64,000 nucleotides of DNA from G942493275 sp942493275 (GTDB lineage: Bacteria; Actinomycetota; Coriobacteriia; Anaerosomatales; PHET01). Position 1 is the stretch's first letter. Every line of letters begins with the position of its first letter. The notes under the pieces are model-generated. The model was not told the origin of the DNA. It ran no database searches and saw nothing but the letters and a program-made list of their open reading frames with translations. The DNA lies in NCBI GenBank assembly GCA_942493275.1, contig OW818687.1, positions 1,612,001 to 1,676,000 on the forward strand. Reading direction: 5' to 3'. Shown piece by piece: positions 7,581 through 16,205 of this stretch. The position numbers were made by a program, and so were the translations under genes.

Positions 7581-8681
7581 TCAGGCGAGTGGCAGCGTGA
7601 AGCCCACGGACGCCCCGCCGCCGGGCGTGTTCTCGGCGAACACAGCGCCACCGTGGTCCTCGACGATCCGACGTGAGATCGCCAGACCGAGGCCCGCGCC
7701 GCCGGTATGGGCCGCCCGGGCGCGATCCGCTCGGTAGAACCGTTCGAAGACGTAGGGCAGGTCGGCCTCGGGGATGCCTTCGCCGGTGTCGGTGACGCGC
7801 ACCTCGACCTGCCCGCCGACACGTCGGACGTCAACGGTGATACGCCCCTCGGCCGTGTGCTTGAGGGCGTTCGCGAGCAGGTTGCGCAGCACCTCGGACA
7901 GCCTGATCTCGTCTGCGAGCACGACGACGTCGGCGTCGAGCGCCCCTATCGAGACCCGCACCGCGGGTGGCGCGCTCGCGGCCGCGCGGGCCGTGTCTTT
8001 CGCGGCGAGCTCGGCGAGCGCCACCGGTGACATCGCGTACATGAGCCGGCCCGCGTCCGCGACCGCCAGGTCCTGCAGGTCGTCCACGAGCGCCGAGAGG
8101 TGCGAGACGTCGTCTTTCAGGGACTCGAGCCGCGGGTTGTCGACTGGCAGGATACCCTCGGCCATGCCCTCGACCTGGGCTCGGATCGCAGCGATGGGGT
8201 TGCGCAGCTCGTGCGCAACGTCGGCGACCAGCCGCTTGCGGAGCTCCTCGGCCTCCTCCAGCGAGTCGGCCATGCGGTTGAACGCCTCACCCAGCGCCGC
8301 CACCTCAGCGGGTCCCACCGCGTCGACGCGGTGGGCAAGGTCGCCGGCCGCGAGTCCCTCGGCGGCATCCTCGAGCTGTCGCAACGGGCGGGTGAGGTAC
8401 CGGGCGATCAGGTAAGCGGCCACTCCGGCCACCACTGCGGCGATGAGCGCACCGATGAGCACTCCTCGGTTGACACCTGCGACGAGGCCCTGCTCGGCCG
8501 CTCCGAGGATGGCTCGGCCCATCATGCGCGGGCGCTGCGCGGTGCCCGGCATGCGGGCGAGGTAGTCGCCGATCTGGGTGTCGATGACGCGCCGGGTGAT
8601 CAGGCCGACAGTGAGGACCGCCCCAAGGGCGACCGCCACGACCGCGAGGAATATCTCGAAGCCAAGTCCGAGGCGCTTCAT
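7581..8681 (-). CDS. Sensor histidine kinase (BaeS-like) of an OmpR-type two-component system
   Basis: Membrane histidine kinase of 366 residues. Transmembrane segments lie at about 8-30 and 74-94 with a short extracytoplasmic loop of about 43 residues. A HAMP domain (about 95-147), a HisKA domain with phospho-acceptor H157 in D-V-A-H-E-L-R-N-P, and a HATPase domain with the N box (NLLANALKH) and G boxes (DTGEGI, GAGLGLAI) follow. The small sensor loop suggests sensing at the membrane or through a partner protein. It starts one base after the regulator's stop; the exported Gly/Cys-rich protein upstream could be that partner or the system's output. Confidence 0.93.
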   Translation of the reverse strand: MKRLGLGFEIFLAVVAVALGAVLTVGLITRRVIDTQIGDYLARMPGTAQRPRMMGRAILGAAEQGLVAGVNRGVLIGALIAAVVAGVAAYLIARYLTRPLRQLEDAAEGLAAGDLAHRVDAVGPAEVAALGEAFNRMADSLEEAEELRKRLVADVAHELRNPIAAIRAQVEGMAEGILPVDNPRLESLKDDVSHLSALVDDLQDLAVADAGRLMYAMSPVALAELAAKDTARAAASAPPAVRVSIGALDADVVVLADEIRLSEVLRNLLANALKHTAEGRITVDVRRVGGQVEVRVTDTGEGIPEADLPYVFERFYRADRARAAHTGGAGLGLAISRRIVEDHGGAVFAENTPGGGASVGFTLPLA

Positions 8682-8682
8682 C

Positions 8683-9363
8683 TCACGCCTCCAGCTTGTA
8701 GCCGACGCCGTAGACCGTCTTGATGTGCGCCGGGTTCTTTGGGTCCTCGCCGAGTTTGCGGCGGATGTTCTTGATGTGCGCGTCGACCGTACGCTCGTAG
8801 CCTTCGAACGCGTCTCCCGAAGCCGCCTCGAGCAACTGGAGGCGCGTGTAGACGCGGCCCGGATGTCGGGCCATGGTCGCGACGATGTCGAATTCGGAGC
8901 GCGTCAGCTCGGACGCGACGCCCGCCACCGAGACGGACCGCCGGTCGGGATCGATCTCGAGATCGCCGACGGTCATCGTGATCGAGACGTCCTCATCGGC
9001 GGTCCGGCCGCACCGGCGCAAAACGGCCTTCACGCGCGCTACCACTTCGCGCGGGCTGAACGGCTTGGTCACGTAGTCGTCAGCCCCGAGCTGCAGCCCC
9101 ACGAGCCGGTCGACCTCATCAGCTCGTGCCGTGACGAGAATGACAGGGATGCCGAGCGCCTGGAACCGCCGCGTGAGTTCGAGTCCGTCGATGCCGGGGA
9201 GCATGATGTCGAGCAGTGCGAGGTCGGGGCGGTCCCGCTCGGCGGCGGCTGCGGCCTGAAGGCCGTCGGTCGCCACGATCGGGGTGTAACCGTCGGCTCG
9301 CAGATACTCGGCGAGCACCTCGACGATCTTCTCGTTGTCGTCCACGACGAGGATGGTCGGCAT
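8683..9363 (-). CDS. OmpR/PhoB-family response regulator
   Basis: A 226-residue regulator: receiver domain with acidic pocket D8-D9, phospho-acceptor D52 in LLDIMLPG and the switch residues VTARAD and K in Y-V-T-K-P; then a winged-helix DNA-binding domain with LTRSEFDIV and YTRLQLLEA, ending VYGVGYKLE. ATG 9363 (MPTILVVDD) is preferred over the upstream in-frame starts because the receiver fold begins there. Its partner kinase follows after one base. Direct repeats TTCACA (minus strand) with an 11-base period, upstream of the exported-protein gene, are the kind of site OmpR/PhoB regulators bind. Confidence 0.93.
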   Translation of the reverse strand: MPTILVVDDNEKIVEVLAEYLRADGYTPIVATDGLQAAAAAERDRPDLALLDIMLPGIDGLELTRRFQALGIPVILVTARADEVDRLVGLQLGADDYVTKPFSPREVVARVKAVLRRCGRTADEDVSITMTVGDLEIDPDRRSVSVAGVASELTRSEFDIVATMARHPGRVYTRLQLLEAASGDAFEGYERTVDAHIKNIRRKLGEDPKNPAHIKTVYGVGYKLEA

Positions 9364-9417
9364 CACTGGCTCCGTTTCCGGGGGCGTCGCTACTGAGTAT
9401 CCCACTCAGATGCGCGT

Positions 9418-9450
9418 GTGAGGCGGACCGCCGAGTGCGATCCGCCTCAC
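9418..9450 (-). other. Intercistronic hairpin between the exported-protein gene and the regulator gene
   Basis: Perfect 10-base inverted repeat GTGAGGCGGA / TCCGCCTCAC (9418-9427 and 9441-9450) with a 13-base loop and no T-run. It could protect the upstream message 3' end or partly terminate, so that the small exported protein is made in excess over the two-component proteins. A GATACT hexamer just downstream may give the regulator its own weak promoter. Confidence 0.55.
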
Positions 9451-9467
9451 GTCGTGCGCGGGGTTGA

Positions 9468-10040
9468 CTACTGGGTGACCGGTGCGGTGGTGCAGGTACC
9501 GCCACAGGCGCCGGTTCCGCCGGTACCGCCGGCACCGCCAGCGCCGCAGCCGCCGCCCATGCCGCCGCGACCGCGACCGCCGCCCATGCCGCGACCGCCC
9601 ATCTCGGTGGAGGTGACGCGATCGTTGATGCGCGTGGACATACGGTCGTATGTGGCGTCAGCCTGATCCTGCGTGATCGTGCCCTCGGCGACGGCGTCGT
9701 CGAGCAGCTGCTTGCGGATCGCGAGCGTGTCGCTCACGACCTGGTCGGAGTCGACGCCCTCGGCCTCGGCGATGTCGGCGATGGTCCTGCCGTCAGCGCG
9801 CTGGTCGTGGATCTCGTCGGTGCTCAGACCGGTGAGCTTCGCGAGCACGTCGACCATGCGGCCGCCGGCATCGCGCATCGTCGCGCCCATGCGCAGACCG
9901 AGCCCGGCCAGGGGGCTGGCTGCTTCGGTGGTCGCGGTGGTCTCAGGCGCGGGGGCCGCGATACCCGAGACGACGTTGCCGGCTACCAGGCCGACCACGA
10001 GGGCCGCGGCGAGCGCCGCGAACATACGGGACTTGCTCAT
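9468..10040 (-). CDS. Exported Gly/Cys-rich protein linked to a two-component system
   Basis: A 190-residue protein I cannot assign to a named family. Residues 1-30 form a signal peptide or anchor (MSKSR then Ala/Leu/Val). The middle (about 45-145) is helical and charged, with two short repeats of the kind L-S-T-D-E-I...I-A-E-A-E-G and I-T-Q-D-Q-A-D-A-T-Y-D-R, resembling small periplasmic helical proteins. The last about 45 residues are almost all Gly with Arg, Met and three Cys, ending PVTQ. The start ATG has GAAGGAGG upstream. It heads a minus-strand group with the regulator and kinase. A metal- or redox-sensing accessory role is inference from the Gly/Cys tail and the neighbours. Confidence 0.75.
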   Translation of the reverse strand: MSKSRMFAALAAALVVGLVAGNVVSGIAAPAPETTATTEAASPLAGLGLRMGATMRDAGGRMVDVLAKLTGLSTDEIHDQRADGRTIADIAEAEGVDSDQVVSDTLAIRKQLLDDAVAEGTITQDQADATYDRMSTRINDRVTSTEMGGRGMGGGRGRGGMGGGCGAGGAGGTGGTGACGGTCTTAPVTQ

Positions 10041-10100
10041 GAGAGTGCCTCCTTCGGTGAGTGGGTTGTTGCTCTCTCACTGGTGATGATGCGCGCGAAG

Positions 10101-10117
10101 TGTGAACCGCCTGTGAA
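10101..10117. promoter_or_regulatory. Direct-repeat operator candidate for the adjacent OmpR-type regulator
   Basis: TGTGAA at 10101-10106 and 10112-10117 (TTCACA read toward the exported-protein gene) repeat with an exact 11-base period, about 60-75 bases upstream of the gene's start. OmpR/PhoB regulators typically bind tandem half-sites at 11-base spacing, so this is a candidate autoregulatory site. Confidence 0.5.
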
Positions 10118-10158
10118 TGCGGGACGCGCGAGTGTTGAAGCCGGCACGGAGAGCCGAG

Positions 10159-11295
10159 CTAGAAGCGACGCACTTCTCGGTAGAGGGTGTCTCGCTGGAC
10201 GGGGGTGAAGCCCGCGTCGGAGATGAGGCGCACGAGCTCGTCGCGGGCCAGCATGAAGCGCGTGCCGGCAGCGGCGACGACGTTCTCCTCGATCATCGTG
10301 GAGCCCATGTCGTTCGAGCCGAACGCGAGCGCGATCTGGCCGATCTTGCCGCCCTGGGTGACCCAGCTCGCCTGGACGTTGCGCACGCTGTCGAGGAAGA
10401 GGCGCGAGACCGAGAGGGTCCGCAGGTAGTCGTATCCGCTCGCGGCTTCGAGTTCGACGCCGCGGCTTTTGTACTCGTCGGCCGCGAGCTCGGTGTTGCC
10501 GGGCTGGAAGCTCCAGGGGATGAACGCGCGAAAGCCCACGGCGCCATCCGCGACAGCCTCGTCCTGGACCTCGCGGATCCGCCGCAGGTGCTCGACGCGC
10601 TCCTCGAGCGACTCGAGGCCGCCGAACATCATGGTCGCGGTCGTCGAGATGCCGAGGCGATGTGCTTCCCGCATCGTGTCGAGCCACTGGTCGCTCGTCG
10701 CCTTCTTGGGCGAGACGTGACCGCGTACGCGGTCCACCAGGATTTCGGCCCCGCCGCCGGGAAGCGAGTCGAGGCCCGCGTCGCGCAGGCGCGTGAGAAC
10801 TTCGCGCTCGGTGATGCCCGAAAGCTTCGCGATGTGCACGATCTCGGGGGGCCCGAAACCGTGCACGTGGATGCCGGGGTTGTCGGCCTTGATGTCGCGC
10901 AGCATCTGCTCGTACCACTCGATGCCGAGGTCCGGGTGCATGCCGCCTTGGAGCAGGATTGCCGTGCCGTCCAGCGCGATCGTCTCGGCGACCTTCTCGG
11001 CGAGCTGTTCGCGGGTCAGGACGTAGGCGTTCTCGGAGTCGGCGGATGCGTAGAACGCACAGAAGCGGCACTCGGAGACGCAGACGTTGGTGTAGTTGAC
11101 GTTGCGGTCGACGATGAAGGTGACCTCGTCGCCGGGGATGAGCCGGTGGCGCATGACGCTCGCCGCCTGGCCGAGGGCCAGCAGGTCGGCGTGCTCGAGC
11201 AGGAGGAGTGCCTGCTCAGCGTCGAGTCGCAGGTCGCCCTCGGCGGCTCTGAACGCCAGGCCGTTGGCGTGATCGCGCAGGGTGGCGACGGTCAC
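10159..11295 (-). CDS. mqnC: Cyclic dehypoxanthinylfutalosine synthase MqnC (radical SAM)
   Basis: Radical SAM enzyme of the futalosine menaquinone pathway that closes dehypoxanthinylfutalosine into its cyclic form. The 378-residue protein has the cluster motif C-V-S-E-C-R-F-C (CxxxCxxC) after the MqnC-type phrase VDRNVNYTNV, then LQGGMHPDLGIEWYE, SLPGGGAEI and W-S-F-Q-P-G-N-T. The paralogue MqnE reads RHINPTN at the same point, which separates the two. The GTG start at 11295 overlaps the mqnA stop by four bases (GTGA), so it is translationally coupled behind mqnA. Confidence 0.93.
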   Translation of the reverse strand: MTVATLRDHANGLAFRAAEGDLRLDAEQALLLLEHADLLALGQAASVMRHRLIPGDEVTFIVDRNVNYTNVCVSECRFCAFYASADSENAYVLTREQLAEKVAETIALDGTAILLQGGMHPDLGIEWYEQMLRDIKADNPGIHVHGFGPPEIVHIAKLSGITEREVLTRLRDAGLDSLPGGGAEILVDRVRGHVSPKKATSDQWLDTMREAHRLGISTTATMMFGGLESLEERVEHLRRIREVQDEAVADGAVGFRAFIPWSFQPGNTELAADEYKSRGVELEAASGYDYLRTLSVSRLFLDSVRNVQASWVTQGGKIGQIALAFGSNDMGSTMIEENVVAAAGTRFMLARDELVRLISDAGFTPVQRDTLYREVRRF

Positions 11296-12125
11296 GAGTC
11301 CTCCCCGAAGATGCGGACAGCGGGCGGGTTGTCGAGCTGTCCGATATCGGCCGCCTCGGCGAGGTAGCGTTCGAACCCTTCGCGGTAGCGGGGCTCGAAT
11401 CGGAACTGGAGGGCGTCGAAGTAGCTACGGAACTTGTCGGGACCGAAGCTCTCCCACCGTGCCGCGTACTCCGAGATTTCGTCGAGATGTGCGCGGCAGT
11501 AGGCGAGCGACCGCCCAAGGGCGTCGGCGACCTCACGGACGGAGTCGGGTGAGGCCTCGGCGAAGTCACGCCGCACCGCCCAGACCGCGAACACGAACGG
11601 TAGTCCGGTCCACGCCTTCCACTCGGCGCCGAGGTCGTAGACCTCGAGGTCGGCCGGCGGCTCCCAGTAGGAGCGGATGGCCTCGTCGCCGATGAGCAGG
11701 GCGGCGTCGGCGTCGCGCAGCATCGCCGGCAGGTCCGGCGGCATCTGCACGAAGTCGGCCGAGACGCCCCACCGCTTGGCGAGCAGGATGCGTGCGAGCA
11801 CCTGGGAGGTGCGCGAGGTGTTGGTGAGCGCGACGGTGCGGCCGGACAACTCCTCGGCGGGCACCTTCGAGATCAGGAGGATGGACTGCACCTCGCCGTC
11901 GCTCGATATGGCGATATCGGGGAGCAGCACGAGGTTCTCGGCGTTGCGCGCGTACTCGATCGCGGGTACCGGCGCGACGTCGAGGTCGCCCGCGATGAGC
12001 ATTCGCGCGAGGTCCGCCGGGTTCGCTCGCACGAGGTCCACGTCGAGCAGCACGTCGTTCTTGACCATGCCGTAGTACAGCGGCAGGCAGTTGATGAACT
12101 GGATGTGGCCCAGGCGAGGTCGCAT
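11292..12125 (-). CDS. mqnA: Chorismate dehydratase MqnA
   Basis: First enzyme of the futalosine menaquinone pathway, converting chorismate to 3-[(1-carboxyvinyl)oxy]benzoate. The 277-residue protein has the periplasmic-binding-protein-like fold of the family and the MqnA N-terminus G-H-I-Q-F-I-N-C-L-P-L-Y-Y-G (MqnD proteins instead begin with a SPCPNDT-type motif). Also visible are S-S-D-G-E-V-Q-S-I, TNTSRTSQVLARILL and L-L-I-G-D-E-A-I. It is upstream of and overlaps mqnC. The antiporter gene is transcribed divergently about 80 bases away, so both promoters share a short region. Confidence 0.92.
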   Translation of the reverse strand: MRPRLGHIQFINCLPLYYGMVKNDVLLDVDLVRANPADLARMLIAGDLDVAPVPAIEYARNAENLVLLPDIAISSDGEVQSILLISKVPAEELSGRTVALTNTSRTSQVLARILLAKRWGVSADFVQMPPDLPAMLRDADAALLIGDEAIRSYWEPPADLEVYDLGAEWKAWTGLPFVFAVWAVRRDFAEASPDSVREVADALGRSLAYCRAHLDEISEYAARWESFGPDKFRSYFDALQFRFEPRYREGFERYLAEAADIGQLDNPPAVRIFGEDS

Positions 12126-12173
12126 GAGTCGAGTTTACAGGAGTGGGAGCGCATCCGCCCTGCGCACGCCCGC

Positions 12174-12179
12174 TACAAT
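12174..12179 (+). promoter_or_regulatory. Candidate -10 element of the antiporter gene
   Basis: TACAAT at 12174-12179, 25 bases upstream of the preferred GTG. No convincing -35 is seen at the right distance. Confidence 0.35.
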
Positions 12180-12204
12180 GGCATCGGCGGACGAGAGGGG
12201 AATC

Positions 12205-14169
12205 GTGCAGACACTGCTCTTCGACATCGTGGTCATCTTCGCGCTGTCGGTGGTCGCCGCGCTCGTGTGCCACCGGCTTCGGGTGCCGACCTCGATCGGC
12301 CTGCTCGTCACCGGAGTGCTTGCCGGTCCGCAGATCTTCGGGCTGGTGCGCAACGTTCACCAGATCGAGCTGCTCGCCGAGATCGGCGTGGTATTGCTGC
12401 TGTTCGTCATCGGCCTCGAGTTCTCGATCGCCGACATCTCGCACCTGAGGCGGCAGTTCCTGCTCGGCGGGTCGATTCAGTTCTTCGGCACCGCGGCTGT
12501 CGTCGCGGCAGGCACACTGCTCATGGGCTCGACCACCCAGCAGAGTGTCTACATCGGATTCGTGGTCGCGCTCTCGAGCACGGCTATCGTGCTGCGCATG
12601 CTGCAGGGCAGGGCGGAACTCGACACGCCCCACGGGCGAAACGTCGTCGCCTCACTCATCTACCAGGACATCGCGGTCGTGCCGGTGATGCTGGCGGCGC
12701 CGCTGCTGGCGGGCGGCGGTCTGGAGTCGGGACTCGGCTCCGTGGGTGCGATGGCGCTTCGGGTCGCGGGCGTCGCGGTGTTCGCGTACGCGGCCTACAA
12801 GTGGGTCGTCCCGTGGATACTCGAGCGCATCACCCGGACCCGTAGCTCCGAGGCGTTCCTTCTCGGAGTGATCACGCTGTGCATCGGCATAGCCGTGTTC
12901 ACGCAGTCGGCGGGACTTTCCCTCGCGCTCGGCGCGTTCCTCGCCGGCCTGATCATCTCGGAGTCCGAGTACTCGCACCAGGCGGTAAGCGTGATGCTCC
13001 CGTTCCGCGACGTGTTCATGAGCCTGTTCTTCGTCTCCACCGGCATGCTCCTCGACGTCGACTACCTGCTGGCCGACCCCGGGCGCATCGCGCTGCTGAC
13101 GCTTGGCGTGCTGTTCATCAAGCCGGTGATCGGAGCAATCTCAGCGCTCGCAACGGGGCTTCCGCTGAGGAGCTCGGTGTTGGCGGGCGTCGCGCTCGGA
13201 CAGGTGGGCGAGTTCTCCCTCGTGGCCACGACCGCCGGCGTCACCGCGGGGCTGTTCGGTCAAGACGTCTTCCAGACGGTGCTCGACGTCGCCGTGCTCA
13301 GCATGATCTTCACGCCCGCGCTCGTCGCCGTCGGTCCGAGGCTGGCCGAGGCGCTGTGCAAGACGCCGCTGGTCCGCATCAACCGAGGCGCGGGAGCGCC
13401 CGAGAGCTCGACGGTGGGGGCTGCGTCCGGCCACATCGTCATCGTGGGCTTCGGGGTCACCGGCAGGAATCTCGCGAGAACCGCGAAGCTGTCGCAGGTC
13501 CCGTACGCGATCGTCGAGATGAATGCAGCCACCGTCCGAGAAGCCCGCGCGGCGGGCGAGCCGATCTATTACGGTGACGCCAGCAGCGAGCCGATCCTGC
13601 GCCACGTCCACGCGGACAAGGCGCGCGCGATCGTCGTGGTGATCGACGACCCGGCCGGTGCTCGCCGCATCGTCGAGCTGGGGCGTCGGCTCGCCCCGGA
13701 CGCCTTCATCCTGGTCCGCAGCCGCTACCTGCGCGAGGTCGAGCCACTGAGCGCGCTCGGTGCCGACGAGGTCATCGCCGATGAGATGGAGGTCTCGATC
13801 GAGGTCTTCTCGCGGGTGCTCACGCGCATGCTGGTGCCGCGCGAGGACATCAAGCGGCACATCGGCGAAGTGCGCGGGCAGTGGAGGCGCATGGCGCGCA
13901 GTCTCTCGAAGGAGTCCACCTCGGTTGCAGACCTGCGCGTCGATATCCCGGACCTGATGACACACACGCTGCGCCTCACCGAGAACTCACCGATCGTGGG
14001 TCGCACGATCGCGACGAGCGGGATGCGCTCCGAGCACGGCGTGACGGTCCTTGGCGTGACCCACGAAGGTACGACCGTCGGCAATCCGCACAGCAGCACG
14101 GAACTCGCCGCCGGGGACGTGCTCTTCGTGATCGGCCCTGTCGACTGGGATCCGGCGCTGTTGGCCTAG
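12205..14169 (+). CDS. CPA2-family cation:proton antiporter with C-terminal TrkA domains (KefB-like)
   Basis: Membrane antiporter of 654 residues. The first about 380 form the Na+/H+-exchanger domain with a dozen hydrophobic segments (starting LLFDIVVIFALSVVAAL), including L-L-L-F-V-I-G-L-E-F and the A-L-S-S-T-A-I-V-L-R-M-L-Q signature. A TrkA-N Rossmann domain follows (I-V-I-V-G-F-G-V-T-G-R-N, about 415-535), then a TrkA-C domain to the end. Such proteins exchange K+ or Na+ for H+, gated by nucleotide binding. GTG 12205 is chosen because AGAGGGG lies seven bases ahead; ATG 12178 would add nine residues. It separates mqnCA from mqnE. Confidence 0.88.
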   Translation: MQTLLFDIVVIFALSVVAALVCHRLRVPTSIGLLVTGVLAGPQIFGLVRNVHQIELLAEIGVVLLLFVIGLEFSIADISHLRRQFLLGGSIQFFGTAAVVAAGTLLMGSTTQQSVYIGFVVALSSTAIVLRMLQGRAELDTPHGRNVVASLIYQDIAVVPVMLAAPLLAGGGLESGLGSVGAMALRVAGVAVFAYAAYKWVVPWILERITRTRSSEAFLLGVITLCIGIAVFTQSAGLSLALGAFLAGLIISESEYSHQAVSVMLPFRDVFMSLFFVSTGMLLDVDYLLADPGRIALLTLGVLFIKPVIGAISALATGLPLRSSVLAGVALGQVGEFSLVATTAGVTAGLFGQDVFQTVLDVAVLSMIFTPALVAVGPRLAEALCKTPLVRINRGAGAPESSTVGAASGHIVIVGFGVTGRNLARTAKLSQVPYAIVEMNAATVREARAAGEPIYYGDASSEPILRHVHADKARAIVVVIDDPAGARRIVELGRRLAPDAFILVRSRYLREVEPLSALGADEVIADEMEVSIEVFSRVLTRMLVPREDIKRHIGEVRGQWRRMARSLSKESTSVADLRVDIPDLMTHTLRLTENSPIVGRTIATSGMRSEHGVTVLGVTHEGTTVGNPHSSTELAAGDVLFVIGPVDWDPALLA

Positions 14170-14172
14170 CGG

Positions 14173-15366
14173 CTACGAGCCGGTCGCGACGGTGCCGCTG
14201 GCGACTCCGGCAAGCGGAGGCGCGCCGATGGGACCTGCGTTCCAGACCGGGGCGGCGGGCTCCTCGGCATACGTGTGCACGATGCGGTAGAGGGTGTCGC
14301 GCTCGACAGCGACGTGTCCCGTCTCGGCGATCATTGCGACGAGGTCCTCCTTGGAAAGCGCCTCGGGAGTGGTGGCGCCGGCCATGTGCGTGATCTTCTC
14401 CTCGACCACGGTGCCGTCTATGTCATCGACGCCGAAGCAGGTCGAGAGCTGCGCGACCTTCAGGCCGACCATGATCCAGAACGCTTTGACGTGCGGGATG
14501 TTGTCGAGCATGAGGCGCGAGATGGCAAGCGTCTTGAGGTCGTCGAAACCGGTCGTGCCGGGCAGGTCCTCCAGCTCGGTGTTGGCCGGATGGAAGGCGA
14601 GCGGGATGAACGCGAGGAAGCCCTGGCTCCGGTCCTGCTGTTCGCGCAGGCGGATGAGGTGGTCCACGCGCTCCTCGGCGGTCTCGATGTGGCCGTAGAG
14701 CATGGTGCAGTTGGTGGCTATGCCCAGCTCGTGCGCCTCCGCATGAATGCGCAGCCAGGTGTCGCTCGACGTCTTCTTGTCCCAGGCCGCTGCGCGCGTG
14801 CGTTCGCTGAAGATCTCGGCGCCGCCGCCCGGCAGTGCGTCGAGGCCGGCTTCCTTGAGGTCGGCGAGGACCTCCTTGGTGGTCTTCTCGCCGATGATCG
14901 CCATGTGCTCGATCTCAACGGCGGTGAACGCCTGGACTATGACGTTGTCGGGCACCGACTCGCGAGTGCGGCGGACCATGTCGACGTAGAAGTCGTAGCT
15001 CCAGTCGGGGTGCAGTCCGCTCACGATGTGGATCTCGAATGCGCCGTCCGCCGCACCTTCGGCCGCCGCCTCGGCGACCGAATCGAGCGTCATCTCGTAG
15101 GCTCCCTCTTCGCCCTCGCTACGTGCGAACGCGCAGAACTTGCAGCGATTGCGGCAGATGTTGGTGGGGTTGATGTGGCGGTTGACCATGAAGTAGACGC
15201 GGTCGCCGTTGATGCGGCGCCGTGCGAAGTCCGCCATCTGCCCGATGCCCAGCAGGTCGTTGCTCGCGTAGAGCGCGATGCCGTCTTCCCGGGTGAGACG
15301 CGTCCCGGCGGCGACCTTCTCGGCGATGGGGTCCAGGGCGGTGTCGATCAGACGGAAGGGGTGCAC
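14173..15366 (-). CDS. mqnE: Aminofutalosine synthase MqnE (radical SAM)
   Basis: Radical SAM enzyme that joins the MqnA product to the SAM-derived adenosyl moiety, giving 6-aminodeoxyfutalosine. The 397-residue protein has the cluster motif C-R-N-R-C-K-F-C-A-F after the MqnE phrase RHINPTNI, then IVSGLHPDWSYDFY, LPGGGAEIFSE and F-H-P-A-N-T-E-L. GTG 15366 with GGAGG upstream is chosen; the frame could extend 12 residues further. It converges with the antiporter gene, leaving three bases. mqnA, mqnC and mqnE cover three pathway steps; mqnB and mqnD are not in this window. Confidence 0.93.
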   Translation of the reverse strand: MHPFRLIDTALDPIAEKVAAGTRLTREDGIALYASNDLLGIGQMADFARRRINGDRVYFMVNRHINPTNICRNRCKFCAFARSEGEEGAYEMTLDSVAEAAAEGAADGAFEIHIVSGLHPDWSYDFYVDMVRRTRESVPDNVIVQAFTAVEIEHMAIIGEKTTKEVLADLKEAGLDALPGGGAEIFSERTRAAAWDKKTSSDTWLRIHAEAHELGIATNCTMLYGHIETAEERVDHLIRLREQQDRSQGFLAFIPLAFHPANTELEDLPGTTGFDDLKTLAISRLMLDNIPHVKAFWIMVGLKVAQLSTCFGVDDIDGTVVEEKITHMAGATTPEALSKEDLVAMIAETGHVAVERDTLYRIVHTYAEEPAAPVWNAGPIGAPPLAGVASGTVATGS

Positions 15367-15456
15367 GCGCGATTCGCCTCCACAGACGGGTTTTGAGGAC
15401 AACGACGACCAGTCTATGCCCGACGGCGGCGTCGCGCCAGCGCCCGACGCCGACCG

Positions 15457-16203
15457 TCACGCGACAGGTTCGACCTTCAGCTCGCCGGGTGAGGTGAGCA
15501 ACCGGTCGAGCAGCAGCGCGAGTGCGATGGCGGGGAGTGCGCCCTCGAGTATGAAGGCGTCGTTGTAGTCGTGGAAGCCCGCCAGGATCGGCATGCCGAG
15601 CCCTCCGGCCGCCACGACCGCGCCCATCGTTGCCGCGCTGACGTTGATCACGAGCATGTTCTTGATCCCGCCCGCGATCACCGGCATGGCCAGAGGAAGC
15701 TGTACCGAGAAGAAGCGCTGCAGCGGCGACATACCCATGCCTACCGCGGCGTCGAAGGCATCGGGTGACACGCCCTCGATGCCGGCGATGACGTTGAGCA
15801 TGATCGGCAGGATGCTGTAGAGCACGAGCGCGAGGACGACCGGCTCCGCGCCGTAGCCGATGACGGGGACCGCGAGCGCCATGATGGCTACGCTCGGGAT
15901 GGTCTGTGCGAGGCTGCCCATACTTACGATGATGTCGCGGAAGGGGCGTCCCACCCGTGAGAGCGCCAGGCCGCCCAGCGCCGAGCCGACGATGAGCGCG
16001 AGCGCGCTCGCGATGGCGACCAAGACGACCTGCTCGGCCATGAGGGTCGACAGCGGTTTGGTGGGGTAGATGACGGTCTCGGCGTCGGGGACGAGTGCGG
16101 AGAGCAGGCGTGCGAAGCCCTCGGTGTCGAAAGTCATCCACAGCGTCGCGCCGGCGAGGATCGCGATCGTCGCCCAGTGAACCACCATTCGTGTCCGAGA
16201 CAC
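15457..16203 (-). CDS. Osmoprotectant-type ABC transporter permease (second permease)
   Basis: Inner-membrane permease of 248 residues with five to six hydrophobic segments, of the OpuB/OpuC/glycine-betaine class. The permease EAA loop is visible as D-A-F-D-A-A-V-G-M-G-M-S-P-L-Q-R-F, followed by LPLAMPVIAGGIKN and AGGLGMPILAG, typical of quaternary-amine uptake systems. The GTG start at 16203 lies two bases after the ATPase stop. The long upstream open frame is a high-GC artefact over the ATPase gene. It is the last gene of a four-gene ABC operon. Confidence 0.88.
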   Translation of the reverse strand: MSRTRMVVHWATIAILAGATLWMTFDTEGFARLLSALVPDAETVIYPTKPLSTLMAEQVVLVAIASALALIVGSALGGLALSRVGRPFRDIIVSMGSLAQTIPSVAIMALAVPVIGYGAEPVVLALVLYSILPIMLNVIAGIEGVSPDAFDAAVGMGMSPLQRFFSVQLPLAMPVIAGGIKNMLVINVSAATMGAVVAAGGLGMPILAGFHDYNDAFILEGALPAIALALLLDRLLTSPGELKVEPVA

Positions 16204-16205
16204 CC

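Noticed and set aside
9480..9610. GC-rich repetitive stretch resembling tandem DNA repeats
   Set aside because: It is the Gly-codon run of the exported protein's tail, not a separate repeat element.
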